Part shown: positions 32,702-41,659 of the stretch, piece after piece
How the letters are laid out: every line of letters starts with the position of its first letter
How positions within the stretch are numbered: position 1 is the stretch's first letter
Notes under the pieces: generated by a model
The model's database searches: none
Told to the model about the DNA's origin: nothing
Seen by the model: the letters and a program-made list of their open reading frames with translations, nothing else
Translations under genes and position numbers: made by a program
Assembly (NCBI GenBank): GCA_965198675.1
Contig: OZ240666.1
Coordinates: forward strand, 2,232,001 to 2,296,000
Length of the DNA: 64,000 bases
Source: Prochloron sp965198675
GTDB taxonomy: Bacteria; Cyanobacteriota; Cyanobacteriia; Cyanobacteriales; Prochloraceae
Reading direction: 5' to 3'

Positions 32702-35623
32702 CTAATTGCTAACTGCTGACTGTTTGCTCCACTCGGTGAGAATTTTTGTCAAGGCTGGAACTTTATTGCTATCGTCGCAATGGCGCAGAGCATGTAAAGC
32801 CTTGCCCCAAGCACGATTTTGGGCATATTGATAAGAAATTTCTGCTAAGGCTTCGTTTGCGTTCATTGCTTCTGCAACAGCTAGGGTATCTTGCAAAATA
32901 ACATGTCTCATGGGGTTAGGAAGTTGTCTAGCAGCAGCAGCAATGGCTCTCAGTGCTTTCCTTCGGTGGTATGAGCTCTCAATGTCTTCGGCAGCCTTTA
33001 AAGAGTCTTTTAACCTCTCCTGAGCAGTATTTGAGTCCCCCAGTTCTCCATAGGCAGCTGCAATGGCACTCAGTACCTCACTTCGGGAGTATGAGTCGTC
33101 AATCTCTTTGGCAGCTTTCAATAAGTCTTTTAACCTCTCCTGGGCAGCATTTGTATCCCCCAGTTTTCCATAGGCAGCGGCAATGGCACTCAGTGCTTCG
33201 CTTCGGTTATATGAGTTCCCAATCTGTTCAGCAGCATTCAAAGAGTCTTTTAACCCCTCCAGGGCAGCATTTGTATCCCCCAGTTCTCCATAGGCAGCTG
33301 CAATGGCTCTCAGTGCTCTGCTTCGGAAGTATAAGTTCCCAATCTGTTCAGCAGCATTCAAAGAGTCTTTTAACCCCTCCAGGGCAGCATTTGTATCCCC
33401 CAGTTTTCCATAGGCAGCCGCAATGGCACTCAGTACCTCACTTCGGGAGTATGAGTTCTCAATCTCTTTAGCAGCTTTCAAAGAGTCTTTTAACGTCTCC
33501 AGGGCAGCATTTGTATCCCCCAGTTTTCCATAGGCAGCCGCAATGGCACTCAGTGCTCTGCTTCGGTAGTATGAGTTCTCAATGTCTTTGGCAGCTTTCA
33601 AAGAGTCTTTTAACCCCTCCAGGGCAGCATTTGTATCCCCCAGTTCTCCATAGGCAGCCGCAATGGCACTCAGTGCCTCACTTCGGTAGGATGAGTTCTC
33701 AATGTCTTTAGCAAGAGCAAGAGCTGGTTCCAAATTGTGTTGTTGGGTAATAACTTTGCTAAACTCACTCAAAAAAGACGCTCTAGCTCGATCCTCCTCA
33801 ATATGCTCTTGCACTAATTTCAAAGCATATTCCCATTTCCCGTAGTTAGCAATGGCAACCGCTACTTCAGCAGCTTTCTCATCGCTAATCTTCACCAAAT
33901 GCTTATCCCAAGGGTTCGTAATGCTCCAGTACACCCAGTGGATCTGTCCTTGAGGAGTAAACTTTAACCATCCGATGAAACTCACCATCATGAGAGCAAA
34001 GACGATGAAAACACTAGCAAATCTATAAATCCGCCTACGACTGCGGGCTAACAAACGTTGCTTCTCCTTCCTCTTGCTCCCCCAATGGGACTTGTTCCTC
34101 TCAATGAACCAAAGTTCCCCCCATGGAAGCAAATAACGATGACTGCAATTGTTTCCTAACCACTCGTTTACTCGACGCTCCAACAATTGATTCGCTCGAC
34201 TCACATTGGTCAATTCCTGGTTAGCTTGTTCCATTACTGCTCCAATGAGACGTTCGTGAGCAAGTTCGTACCCCTCCGAGTTATCCTTTTCCACCGGAGT
34301 TATCAACCGCACATCTACTAACCACTTCACTGCTGCTTTAACTTCCTGGCTTTGAACATGGGGATTTTTAGCTGCCAACTCCTCTAAAGTGAGCACCTCG
34401 GAACGTACCTGCTGCTCCAAATCAGTAAGAGCTAATAATACCTTCATCGCTGCTTCTCGTCGCGTCTTCATGGTTTGAGCGCGCAAAACTTCCTGTAAAT
34501 AACGACTCAATAACTCTTCCACTCCCCCAAGCTTCTGAAAAGCCTTCCGATTAAAAACTCGTAACTCGGAGGTATTTTGAGCGGTAATCATCCAGGCTAA
34601 AATCTGTAAATCCACTGGAGAAATGAGTCTATCCTCCTTATCAGCTAACTCATCCTCAGTTAACTGAGCGAGAAAACCTTCATCAAAAGGCAAATTTTCC
34701 GTTTCAGCGATGGCTTTCAGTACCTGAGTAGCTTGCTCGGCGCTGAATTTCTTCAGCTCAAAAACGTCTAGTGCTCCCAAATTATACCCCAAGCATTGTT
34801 GTACCTCATTCATACGATAGTACAAATCGGAGCGAATGGAAACCACAATTTTTACGTTCCCTACCTCCTCATCATACCATTCTTTCAAACCCTGTAACAG
34901 AGGTTCTCGTTCCTCCACTCCCTTATAATGAACAAATCACTGCTCAAACTGATCCAAAAACAACACTACAGGAGAACCAGCAGCTTCTACTGCTTTGGTA
35001 ACCCATTGGAGAAAATCTCCCTCCAACAAATCCAAAGGTATATGCAATGTTTTGGCGATCGCTTTTTGGATAGTTTGGAGAGGTTCTGCATCGGAAAATC
35101 GCACATATACCCCACGAAGATTGTACCCAGGTTTCTTTAAACGGGGTAAAAGTCCCGCTTGCAAAAAAGAAGTTTTCCCACAACCGGATAAACCCATCAA
35201 AATACCAAAGCGAAAGTCTTCATGGGTAATGGATTCGACACATCGGTTCAAATCTGATTCCCGTTGCAAACGCTTAAAAATTTTTGCATCCTCTGAAGTA
35301 AAAGTTCGCAAACCTTTAATAGCTTTCCGCTCCACTACCTGAGATATTGCTTGTTCCCTAGGACGATTCCTTAGTGCTATAATTAGAGCAGCTATCAAAA
35401 TGGAGACAAAAGTCAACCAAAAGGCAGTGGGATACCATGATAGTGAAATCCAATTTAATGGTTCAGAAACCAACCCCCCTGTGGGTTTAAACAAGAATAA
35501 GCCAACAACATCAACCAGCACCAGTAAAGAAACCCAATTGCGATTAACAATTAATTTTGCCATCCATTGGAGCCATGCAGTCAATGCTTCTGTTTGGTTT
35601 TTGATAAAATTTAGGAAATTCAT
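32702..35623 (-). pseudogene. STAND-type NTPase with TPR-like repeats, one in-frame TGA
   Basis: A frame of 974 codons, broken only by TGA at 34937-34939 (LFLDQFEQ[stop]FVHYKGVEER), one change from TGG. The N-terminus has two membrane helices (WVSLLVLVDVVGLFLF, WLTFVSILIAALIIAL). The P-loop is MGLSGCGKTSFLQAG, Walker B VVLFLDQFEQ, and a sensor region follows in KIVVSIRSDLYYRM. A winged-helix-like region has YELAHERLIGAVMEQ, and a third membrane helix is FASVFIVFALMMVSFIGW. The C-terminus is seven nearly identical 40-residue repeats (ALSAIAAAYGELGDTNAA). This is the layout of signal-transducing NTPases, many of which act in immunity, but the ligand and effector are unknown. Confidence 0.75.
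32940..33715. repeat. Exact 120-bp tandem coding repeats
   Basis: About six and a half copies of a 120-bp unit encoding 40 residues each, in register with no indels. Adjacent copies differ at only a few positions, mostly those encoding the variable dipeptides after IENS/IGNS and EALSA/RALRA. This level of identity points to recent amplification or gene conversion. Confidence 0.9.
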
Positions 35624-35887
35624 GACATAAACAGGATAGATTTTTATATCGGTTAGCAGTTAACAGTTACCAGCTTCCTAGGAAGCCTAACGCATCATAT
35701 CACGTTTATATAGGAAGATATATGCGGATATGAATTAGTAGTTCAAGAAATGCTCAATGTGCTGATTGTCAAGTGAATCCTCTGTGTTCATCTGTGGTTC
35801 ATTGTTTTTCTTCTAGCACATAAATAAGTTGTTAATGCATAACATTGTGCTAAATTACCCCCCTACGGTCATTGTACTTGAGAGAGA
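35624..35887. other. Spacer upstream of the STAND gene
   Basis: 264 bp; promoter side of the STAND gene. It contains a short GTTAGCAGTTAACAGTTACCAG heptamer piece (35651-35672) and TCTGTGTTCATCTGTGG (about 35780-35797), a dispersed repeat. No gene. Confidence 0.4.
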
Positions 35888-36050
35888 ATCGGGACAATTA
35901 GTGGCTCCCAACACAATAGCGACTTTATTATCTTGAGCAGAGAAACCATCCATTTCCGTCAACAACTGGTTCAGAGTCTGTTCCCGTTCGTCATTGTTGC
36001 CACTTTGTCCGCTCCCAGCGCTCCTGGACTTCCCAATAGCGGCATTTTTT
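35888..36050 (-). pseudogene. Internal fragment of an ftsH gene
   Basis: About 54 codons in one frame match the AAA module of FtsH: AAIGKSRSAGSG, NNDEREQTLNQLLTEMDGFS and VAIVLGATNCPDSL. The intact ftsH at 41660 has the same segment (GNDEREQTLNQLLTEMDGFG). There is no start, no Walker A and no protease domain. It is a relic of a different ftsH paralogue, since the residues after MDGF differ (SAQDNKVA against GAKDGTVI). Confidence 0.8.
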
Positions 36051-36142
36051 GTTTTGTTTCACGCAGAGGCACAGAGACGCAGAGAGAGAGATAGTTGTTT
36101 GGCTTAATAAAAATTATCTCTAATTCATGAGTAATTCCTAGT

Positions 36143-36225
36143 CGTTGGAAACCCCGCGTCTTTAGATCGGGGAGGAAAACGCTTAGCGGCTTTAGCCGCA
36201 GTCCCCCACCAGGGGGGGGAGACGA
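36143..36225. mobile_element. Remnant end of an IS200/IS605-type element
   Basis: AACCCCGCGTCTTTAGATCGGGGAGG forms a CCCCG/CGGGG hairpin followed by GAGG, and then TTAGCGGCTTTAGCCGC and CCCCCACCAGGGGG hairpins. The layout is like the right end and omega-RNA region of TnpB elements such as the one at 19357. No tnpB frame is attached. It may be a short non-autonomous unit. Confidence 0.5.
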
Positions 36226-36353
36226 TTATTTATCTTTCTTCCATTTTAGTTGAGTTTATTTTACGATAGATTACGAATTATCATTTTCAGGGTTCAGAAG
36301 GAGTTACCCTCACAAACATAGCACGTAAATTAAAACTTTCTTGGGAGTAAATC

Positions 36354-38378
36354 ATGAATCGCTCTAAGGTAGAAAACACCCGTAATGTGGCCATTGTCGG
36401 TCCTTATTCCAGCGGGAAAACCACTTTATTAGAAAGTTTATTGTTCGTCACCGGATCTATTAGCCGCAAAGGCAAGGTCAAAGAAGGAAACACTGTAGCC
36501 GATAGTTCCCCAGAGAGCTTGCAACGGCATATGAGTGTGGAAGTATCGCCAGCTAGCACCCAATACCAAAATATTAACTTCACCTTTCTGGACTGTCCCG
36601 GTTCCATTGAATTCGCCCAAGAAACAGACAACGCTTTAGTGGGTGCCGGGGCTGCCATCGTTGTCTGCGAACCTGTTATAGACAAGGTTTTAACCCTCGC
36701 TCCTCTCTTGAAATTTCTGGATGATTGGGAAATTCCCCACTTAGTATTCATGAATAAGATGGATCGGTCCCAAGATAGTTTCATGGACGTGCTCCACGCC
36801 CTGCAAAAGGTTTCAGGTCGTCCCTTAGTACCCCAAGAATATCCCATTCGCCAAGGGGAAGACCTGGTGGGCTACATCGACTTAATTACAGAACAAGCCT
36901 ATCATTATCACTCCGGGAGCCCCGCCGATCCCATTCCCCTTCCCGAAGAGCTCAAGGAGGAAGAAACAGCAGCGCGGAATGAAATGCTGGAAACCTTAGC
37001 GGACTTTGATGACCATCTTTTAGAAGAACTGCTGGAAGAAATCGATCCCCCCCAAGCAGAAATACTCCAAGACTTGAAACAAGATTTAAGTGCTGACCTG
37101 ATTGTACCGGTATTTTTAGGCATCGCCGAAGAAGATTATGGGGTTCGACCCCTGTTGGATGCTCTGGTGAAGGAAGCTCCCCCACCCACTGTTACTGCCC
37201 GACGTCGCGGATTGAAAGCAAAAGATGATGGGGATACTTTAGTACAGGTACTGAAAACCTATTTTACTCCCCAAGGAGGACGACTCTCTCTGGTGCGGGT
37301 ATGGCAGGGTCAGGTAACGGACGGCATGGTATTCAATGGGGTCCGTGCTGGGGGTATCTATCGGTTGATGGGTCAAAAAACTGAGTTGGTCACCAGTGCA
37401 GGGGTAGGGGAAATTGTGGCCATTGGTCGTTTGGAAGGAATTGCCACTGGGGAGACTTTAAGCAACGAACATAAGAAAATAAAGGAATTGCCCAAAGCAG
37501 CAAGGCTGGAACCAGTCTATGGTCTGGCGATCGCCCCGGAAAAACGCAAAGATGAAGTGAAACTTTCCGGCGCCCTAAGTAAACTGATAGAAGAAGACCC
37601 TGGGTTGTTATGGGAGCAACAGGGGGACACCCAGGAAGTTATCCTTTGGGGACAGGGGGAAATTCATCTCCAAGTTGCTCTCGATCGGTTGCGCCGCAAA
37701 TATAACTTGTCCATGGTCACCCATTTACCCCGAGTACCCTATAAAGAAACAATCCGCAAATCTACTACCGTCCACGGTCGTTACAAGCACCAAACTGGTG
37801 GTCATGGGGCTTTTGGGGATGTTTACCTGGATATTAAGCCTTTGGAGCGAGGGGAAGGGTTTCATTTCCACCAAACTATTGTGGGGGGTGCGGTGCCAAA
37901 GCAGTACATTCCGGGAGTGGAAATGGGAGTGCGGGAGTATCTTACTTGTGGTCCCTTGGGTTTCCCAGTGGTGGATATAGATGTTACCCTCAAAGATGGT
38001 TCCTACCACTCCGTTGACAGTTCTGAACAAGCCTTTAAACAAGCGGCTCGCATTGCCATGACTAAAGGAATGCCAGACTGCAAACCTATCCTGCTCGAAC
38101 CAATTCTCGACCTTAAAGTGACAGCTCCCAAGGAGTTTACTGCTAAGGTACTGCAATTGCTGAGCGGACGGCGAGGACAAATTCTCGGTTATGAAGGTGT
38201 GCAAAACTGGCCAAACTGGGATGAGGTGAAGGCTTATTTACCTCAAGCAGAAATGCAGAACTTTATCGTCGAGTTGCGATCCCTCACTATGGGAGTTGGC
38301 TTTTTCCACTGGGAATACCACCATCTCCAAGTAGTTCCCGACAAGCTCACCCCAGGAGTATTAGCTAGGAATCAGTGA
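36354..38378 (+). CDS. Elongation factor G-like GTPase
   Basis: 674 residues with all EF-G domains but divergent G motifs. G1 is IVGPYSSGKTTLLESLL (GPYSSGKT rather than GHVDHGKT), G2 region HMSVEVSPAS, G3 FLDCPGSIEF (DCPG rather than DTPG) and G4 FMNKMDRS. Domain II has VRVWQGQVTDGMVFNGV; domain IV, YKHQTGGHGAFGDVYLDI; domain V, APKEFTAKVLQLLSGRRG. This matches the EF-G2-like paralogues whose role in translocation is unproven; ribosome rescue or assembly is possible. The TGA stop lies in a heptamer tract. A separate canonical fusA should exist elsewhere. Confidence 0.88.
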   Translation: MNRSKVENTRNVAIVGPYSSGKTTLLESLLFVTGSISRKGKVKEGNTVADSSPESLQRHMSVEVSPASTQYQNINFTFLDCPGSIEFAQETDNALVGAGAAIVVCEPVIDKVLTLAPLLKFLDDWEIPHLVFMNKMDRSQDSFMDVLHALQKVSGRPLVPQEYPIRQGEDLVGYIDLITEQAYHYHSGSPADPIPLPEELKEEETAARNEMLETLADFDDHLLEELLEEIDPPQAEILQDLKQDLSADLIVPVFLGIAEEDYGVRPLLDALVKEAPPPTVTARRRGLKAKDDGDTLVQVLKTYFTPQGGRLSLVRVWQGQVTDGMVFNGVRAGGIYRLMGQKTELVTSAGVGEIVAIGRLEGIATGETLSNEHKKIKELPKAARLEPVYGLAIAPEKRKDEVKLSGALSKLIEEDPGLLWEQQGDTQEVILWGQGEIHLQVALDRLRRKYNLSMVTHLPRVPYKETIRKSTTVHGRYKHQTGGHGAFGDVYLDIKPLERGEGFHFHQTIVGGAVPKQYIPGVEMGVREYLTCGPLGFPVVDIDVTLKDGSYHSVDSSEQAFKQAARIAMTKGMPDCKPILLEPILDLKVTAPKEFTAKVLQLLSGRRGQILGYEGVQNWPNWDEVKAYLPQAEMQNFIVELRSLTMGVGFFHWEYHHLQVVPDKLTPGVLARNQ

Positions 38379-38828
38379 CCAGTGACCAGTGACCAGTTCT
38401 TTCACAAGAGACGACTTCACCACAACAAGATGAGAAACTTTTTTTAGCAGGAAGGAGCGAAGCTACGCCCTCTAGGAGCCATACGCCCCTAAAATCCAGA
38501 TGAAAAACAGCTACATCCCTTATGAGGGAGGAAGGTAGGGTGGGCATTGCCCACCTTCCCAGTAACATTGCCCACCAAATTATTAGTGGCTCCCCGATCG
38601 CGCCCCAAAAAATCATGATTTTAAACAGCCAAATCCCTTGGCTTGTAAGTGGTTGAGCTATCTGGAGCCTAATTTAAGTTTCTGTCCAGTGGTTGTTGTT
38701 TATCATCCCCCACTACATCAACGTTCACTAAAAACTGATAACTGGTAAATGTTTCGATAATATGGTAAAGTGGGTGACACGGGCCCACAGGTTCGGTAAC
38801 TAGAAACTTTATTAAAAGGTTATGCAGC
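38379..38828. other. Gene-free spacer with heptamer and REP units
   Basis: 450 bp. It begins with heptamers (GTGACCA, 38373-38397) that also supply the EF-G-like stop codon. An extended REP palindrome follows (GGAAGG...CCTTCC arms around GGTGGGCATTGCCCACC, 38533-38560). Around 38725-38745 is ACTGATAACTGG. TTTATTAAAAGG and GTTATG precede the lipase start. No gene seen. Confidence 0.6.
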
Positions 38829-39731
38829 ATGTTGAGTACTGATTTGTCTAAATTCGACCACAATGCCACCAGCTATTCCCCTCGTAATGCCCTGATTTTG
38901 GCTGAAGCATCCCGGCTAACATACGAGCCGGAGGAAACTATTAAGCGGGTAGTGGAAAATGTCTGGAAAACACCTAATGTTAAATATGTCAGTAAAACAG
39001 ATAAAGACAAGTTGATTTTCAGTTTCAGTATTGATACTCAGGCTTTTGTCGCCGGGAATGACCAACTCATTATCCTTGCCTTTCGGGGAACTGAACCGGA
39101 TAATATTAAGGATTGGAAAACTAACTTTAAGTTTTTCAAGCATTCTGTGAATCTTGCCAACTCAACTCGTAAGGTTCATGTACACAAGGGATTTTGGCAC
39201 GCTCTAGATTTAGCATGGGGTGAGATTATGGAACATATCCGAACATTCCGTAATCAAGAACAACCTATCTGGCTTACCGGACATAGTCTTGGGGGAGCTT
39301 TGGCGACTTTAGCAGCTTTCCGACTAACTCAAGAAGGGTTACCCTTCCAGGGATTATATACTTTTGGACAACCTCGTGTTGGAGTATGGAATTTTTCCAA
39401 GGTATTTAACCAATCTCACCGCCACAAAGTTGTTCGATTTGTTAACAATAATGATTTCGTGACCTTTGTACCACCCTTTTTATTTGGATATGCCCATATA
39501 GAACAGCTTTACTACCTCACTGCTGATCATCGGATAGTTACCGAGGGCCTTACTTTTCGGAAGGCTGTGTGGGATAGGATAGTAGGGTTGAAAAATTGGC
39601 GTAAACTGGATCATAACTTGGGTACTTACATTAAGATAATCAAAAAAAAATATTCCCCAATAAGTCCCAAAAAGAATGAGTTGAAAATAGGTAAAAGGGC
39701 GATCGCTATGAACTATGCCATTGTTATATAA
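38829..39731 (+). CDS. Class 3 (fungal-type) lipase family protein
   Basis: 300 residues of alpha/beta-hydrolase. The nucleophile elbow is LTGHSLGGALATLAAFRL near residue 152. The oxyanion strand is LIILAFRGTEPDN, the acid is likely the Asp in NNNDFVTFVPP and the histidine that in LTADHRIVTEG, so the triad looks complete. The lid region KVHVHKGFWHALDLAWGEIM is typical. No signal peptide; probably cytoplasmic or thylakoid-associated galactolipase or triacylglycerol lipase. The last residues (KRAIAMNYAIVI) are encoded across a HIP1 site and look like a non-native tail. It ends ten bases before the Rieske gene. Confidence 0.88.
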   Translation: MLSTDLSKFDHNATSYSPRNALILAEASRLTYEPEETIKRVVENVWKTPNVKYVSKTDKDKLIFSFSIDTQAFVAGNDQLIILAFRGTEPDNIKDWKTNFKFFKHSVNLANSTRKVHVHKGFWHALDLAWGEIMEHIRTFRNQEQPIWLTGHSLGGALATLAAFRLTQEGLPFQGLYTFGQPRVGVWNFSKVFNQSHRHKVVRFVNNNDFVTFVPPFLFGYAHIEQLYYLTADHRIVTEGLTFRKAVWDRIVGLKNWRKLDHNLGTYIKIIKKKYSPISPKKNELKIGKRAIAMNYAIVI

Positions 39732-39740
39732 TAGAAAACG

Positions 39741-41075
39741 ATGAAACCTGAATTCAACTTCTTCCAAAACTGGTATCCCCTTTCACCCGTTGAAGACCTT
39801 AACCCCAACAGATCCACCGCTGTTACTCTGTTGAGGCTTCCCTTGGTGATTTGGAAACCCATTGACCATGACACCTATCAAGTGTTTTTAAACCAATGTC
39901 CCCACCGTCTTGCTCCCTTGAGTGAAGGGCGCGTTGATGAGAAAACAGGTAAGTTAATGTGTAGCTATCACGAGTGGCAGTTTGATGCTCAAGGAATTTG
40001 TACTTCCATTCCCCAAGCGGAAAAACCGGAACTGATTAGCAAAAATCCACAAAACTTCTGTGTTCTTCCATTCCCGATCCGTGAGGCAAATGATTTGCTC
40101 TGGGTTTGGGCGGATCCCAAATCTCCTGAACTAGCAGCCAAAACTCCCCTGCCCCTATCTCCCCAAATTGATGCCAAGAAAGGGTTTGTTTGGTCTTCTT
40201 TTGTCCGGGACTTGGAATATGACTGGCAAACCCTAGTAGAAAATGTAGCAGATCCCAGTCATGTTCCCTTTGCACACCATGGAGTACAAGGTAATCGAGC
40301 ACAAGCAACTCCTATTCGGATGGATTTCGTCCAATCAACTCCGAACCTGATAGAAGCAAAGACTCAAGGACGGTTTAAAACAACTATTACTTTTGAACCT
40401 CCCTGTCGTTTGGAGTATGCAATTTCCTTTGGGGATCAAGGACGGCAAATTGGATTGGTGACTTACTGTGTTCCTGTCTCTCCAGGGAAATCCAGAATTG
40501 TGGCTCAATTTCCTCGGAACTTTGCATTACGTCTCCACCACCTTACCCCCCGTTGGTGGACTCACATCAAAACTCGGAACTTGGTTTTAGATGGAGATAT
40601 GGTTTTGCTCCACCAACAAGAACGTTTTCTGCAACAGAAACAAGAGAGGGAAAGTTGGAAAACTGCCTACAAACTTCCTACCACTGCTGACGGTTTTGTA
40701 ATTAAGTTTCGCAATTGGTTTGATAAATATTGTCAGGGACAACTTCCTTGGAATGAGGTGGGGATTACTGCTCCAGAGAGATTGACAATTAAGGATAGTC
40801 GAGAGGAATTGCTGGATCGCTATAAACAACACACCCAGCATTGCAGCAGTTGTCGAGGTGCGTTGAAGGTGGTTCAGCGGTTACAAATAATGCTGTTGGC
40901 ATACTTCGCTCTGGCTGTTGCTGGTGTAGCGTTGATGTCGGATACCATTAGACTCCCCTGGGGTTTACCCCTAATTGGGATGGCACTCTTGGGTTTAGGG
41001 GTTTATAGTTGGCTGAAATTTTGGCTTGAACCCAGGTTTTATTTCCTTGACTACGTTCATGCTGAGAAAAATTAA
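39741..41075 (+). CDS. Rieske [2Fe-2S] oxygenase, pheophorbide-a-oxygenase-like
   Basis: 444 residues. The Rieske cluster is in NQCPHRLAPLSEGRV and LMCSYHEWQF (C-x-H, C-x2-H). The mononuclear iron site is in LVENVADPSHVPFAHHG. The C-terminal part carries the HCSSCRGALKVV Cys pair and two membrane helices (IMLLAYFALAVAGVALM, LIGMALLGLGVYSWLKFWL). This is the arrangement of the PaO/Ptc52/Tic55 group that acts on chlorophyll or its breakdown products at thylakoid or plastid membranes. The exact substrate is unknown; cell-death suppressor and protochlorophyllide-a oxygenase are described relatives. It lies ten bases after the lipase gene. Confidence 0.88.
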   Translation: MKPEFNFFQNWYPLSPVEDLNPNRSTAVTLLRLPLVIWKPIDHDTYQVFLNQCPHRLAPLSEGRVDEKTGKLMCSYHEWQFDAQGICTSIPQAEKPELISKNPQNFCVLPFPIREANDLLWVWADPKSPELAAKTPLPLSPQIDAKKGFVWSSFVRDLEYDWQTLVENVADPSHVPFAHHGVQGNRAQATPIRMDFVQSTPNLIEAKTQGRFKTTITFEPPCRLEYAISFGDQGRQIGLVTYCVPVSPGKSRIVAQFPRNFALRLHHLTPRWWTHIKTRNLVLDGDMVLLHQQERFLQQKQERESWKTAYKLPTTADGFVIKFRNWFDKYCQGQLPWNEVGITAPERLTIKDSREELLDRYKQHTQHCSSCRGALKVVQRLQIMLLAYFALAVAGVALMSDTIRLPWGLPLIGMALLGLGVYSWLKFWLEPRFYFLDYVHAEKN

Positions 41076-41197
41076 CTAATGAGGGGTTCGGTTAGCTCTA
41101 AGTCCCGCGCTGTATGCGAAGCATCAGCGTCGGGAGAATGTCACAGAATGTGGTAGGGTAACAATAGTGCTCACCTTGGGAATAATATCAAAAGCTC

Positions 41198-41542
41198 ATG
41201 GCAAATACCCCAGAAGATAAGATAGAAACAACTTTCGAGTCCGTTCCTTCCATGGAAATGCTCCTTTCTCAGAGAATGGACAAGCTTTCCGAAAGAATGG
41301 ACTCCTTCGATCGCCGAGTAGACCACCTAGAAGAGCTAATGGAGAAAGTTGTCCGGCACATTGCTATTATAGTAGACCACCAAGAGGCTCTAGTTGACAA
41401 CCAGCAGGCTATCTCATCTAATATAGGACGACTGACAAGTGAAATATTACCTCCACTGACTGAGAAACAAGCTTCCACTTATGCTGCTATGGATAGGTTT
41501 GAGCGGATTGTAGATTATCTCCTTCGTTGCAATGAGAAATAG
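41198..41542 (+). CDS. Coiled-coil hypothetical protein
   Basis: 114 residues, almost all helical. Heptad-like patterns run from MEMLLSQRMDKLSERMDSFD through DRRVDHLEELMEKVVRHI and IVDHQEALVDNQQAI. Resembles small coiled-coil proteins often encoded near membrane or regulatory genes, but no family is recognised. No membrane segment or signal. It precedes ftsH by 117 bp on the same strand; an adaptor role is only conceivable. Confidence 0.6.
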   Translation: MANTPEDKIETTFESVPSMEMLLSQRMDKLSERMDSFDRRVDHLEELMEKVVRHIAIIVDHQEALVDNQQAISSNIGRLTSEILPPLTEKQASTYAAMDRFERIVDYLLRCNEK

Positions 41543-41659
41543 GAACTTTCTCTTGCTCCACAAGTATTACTTATCACATAATATAGTTATTTTAATTTCA
41601 TGCATTAGGTATTAGTTATGAGTTATATAAGATAAAAAAATAAGGAACTTGAAGATAAA

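Noticed and set aside
32953..33711. Plus-strand reading frames with repeated HRQPQWHSVPHFGSMSSQ
   Set aside because: Antisense shadows of the 120-bp repeats of the STAND gene; regular repeats keep every frame open.
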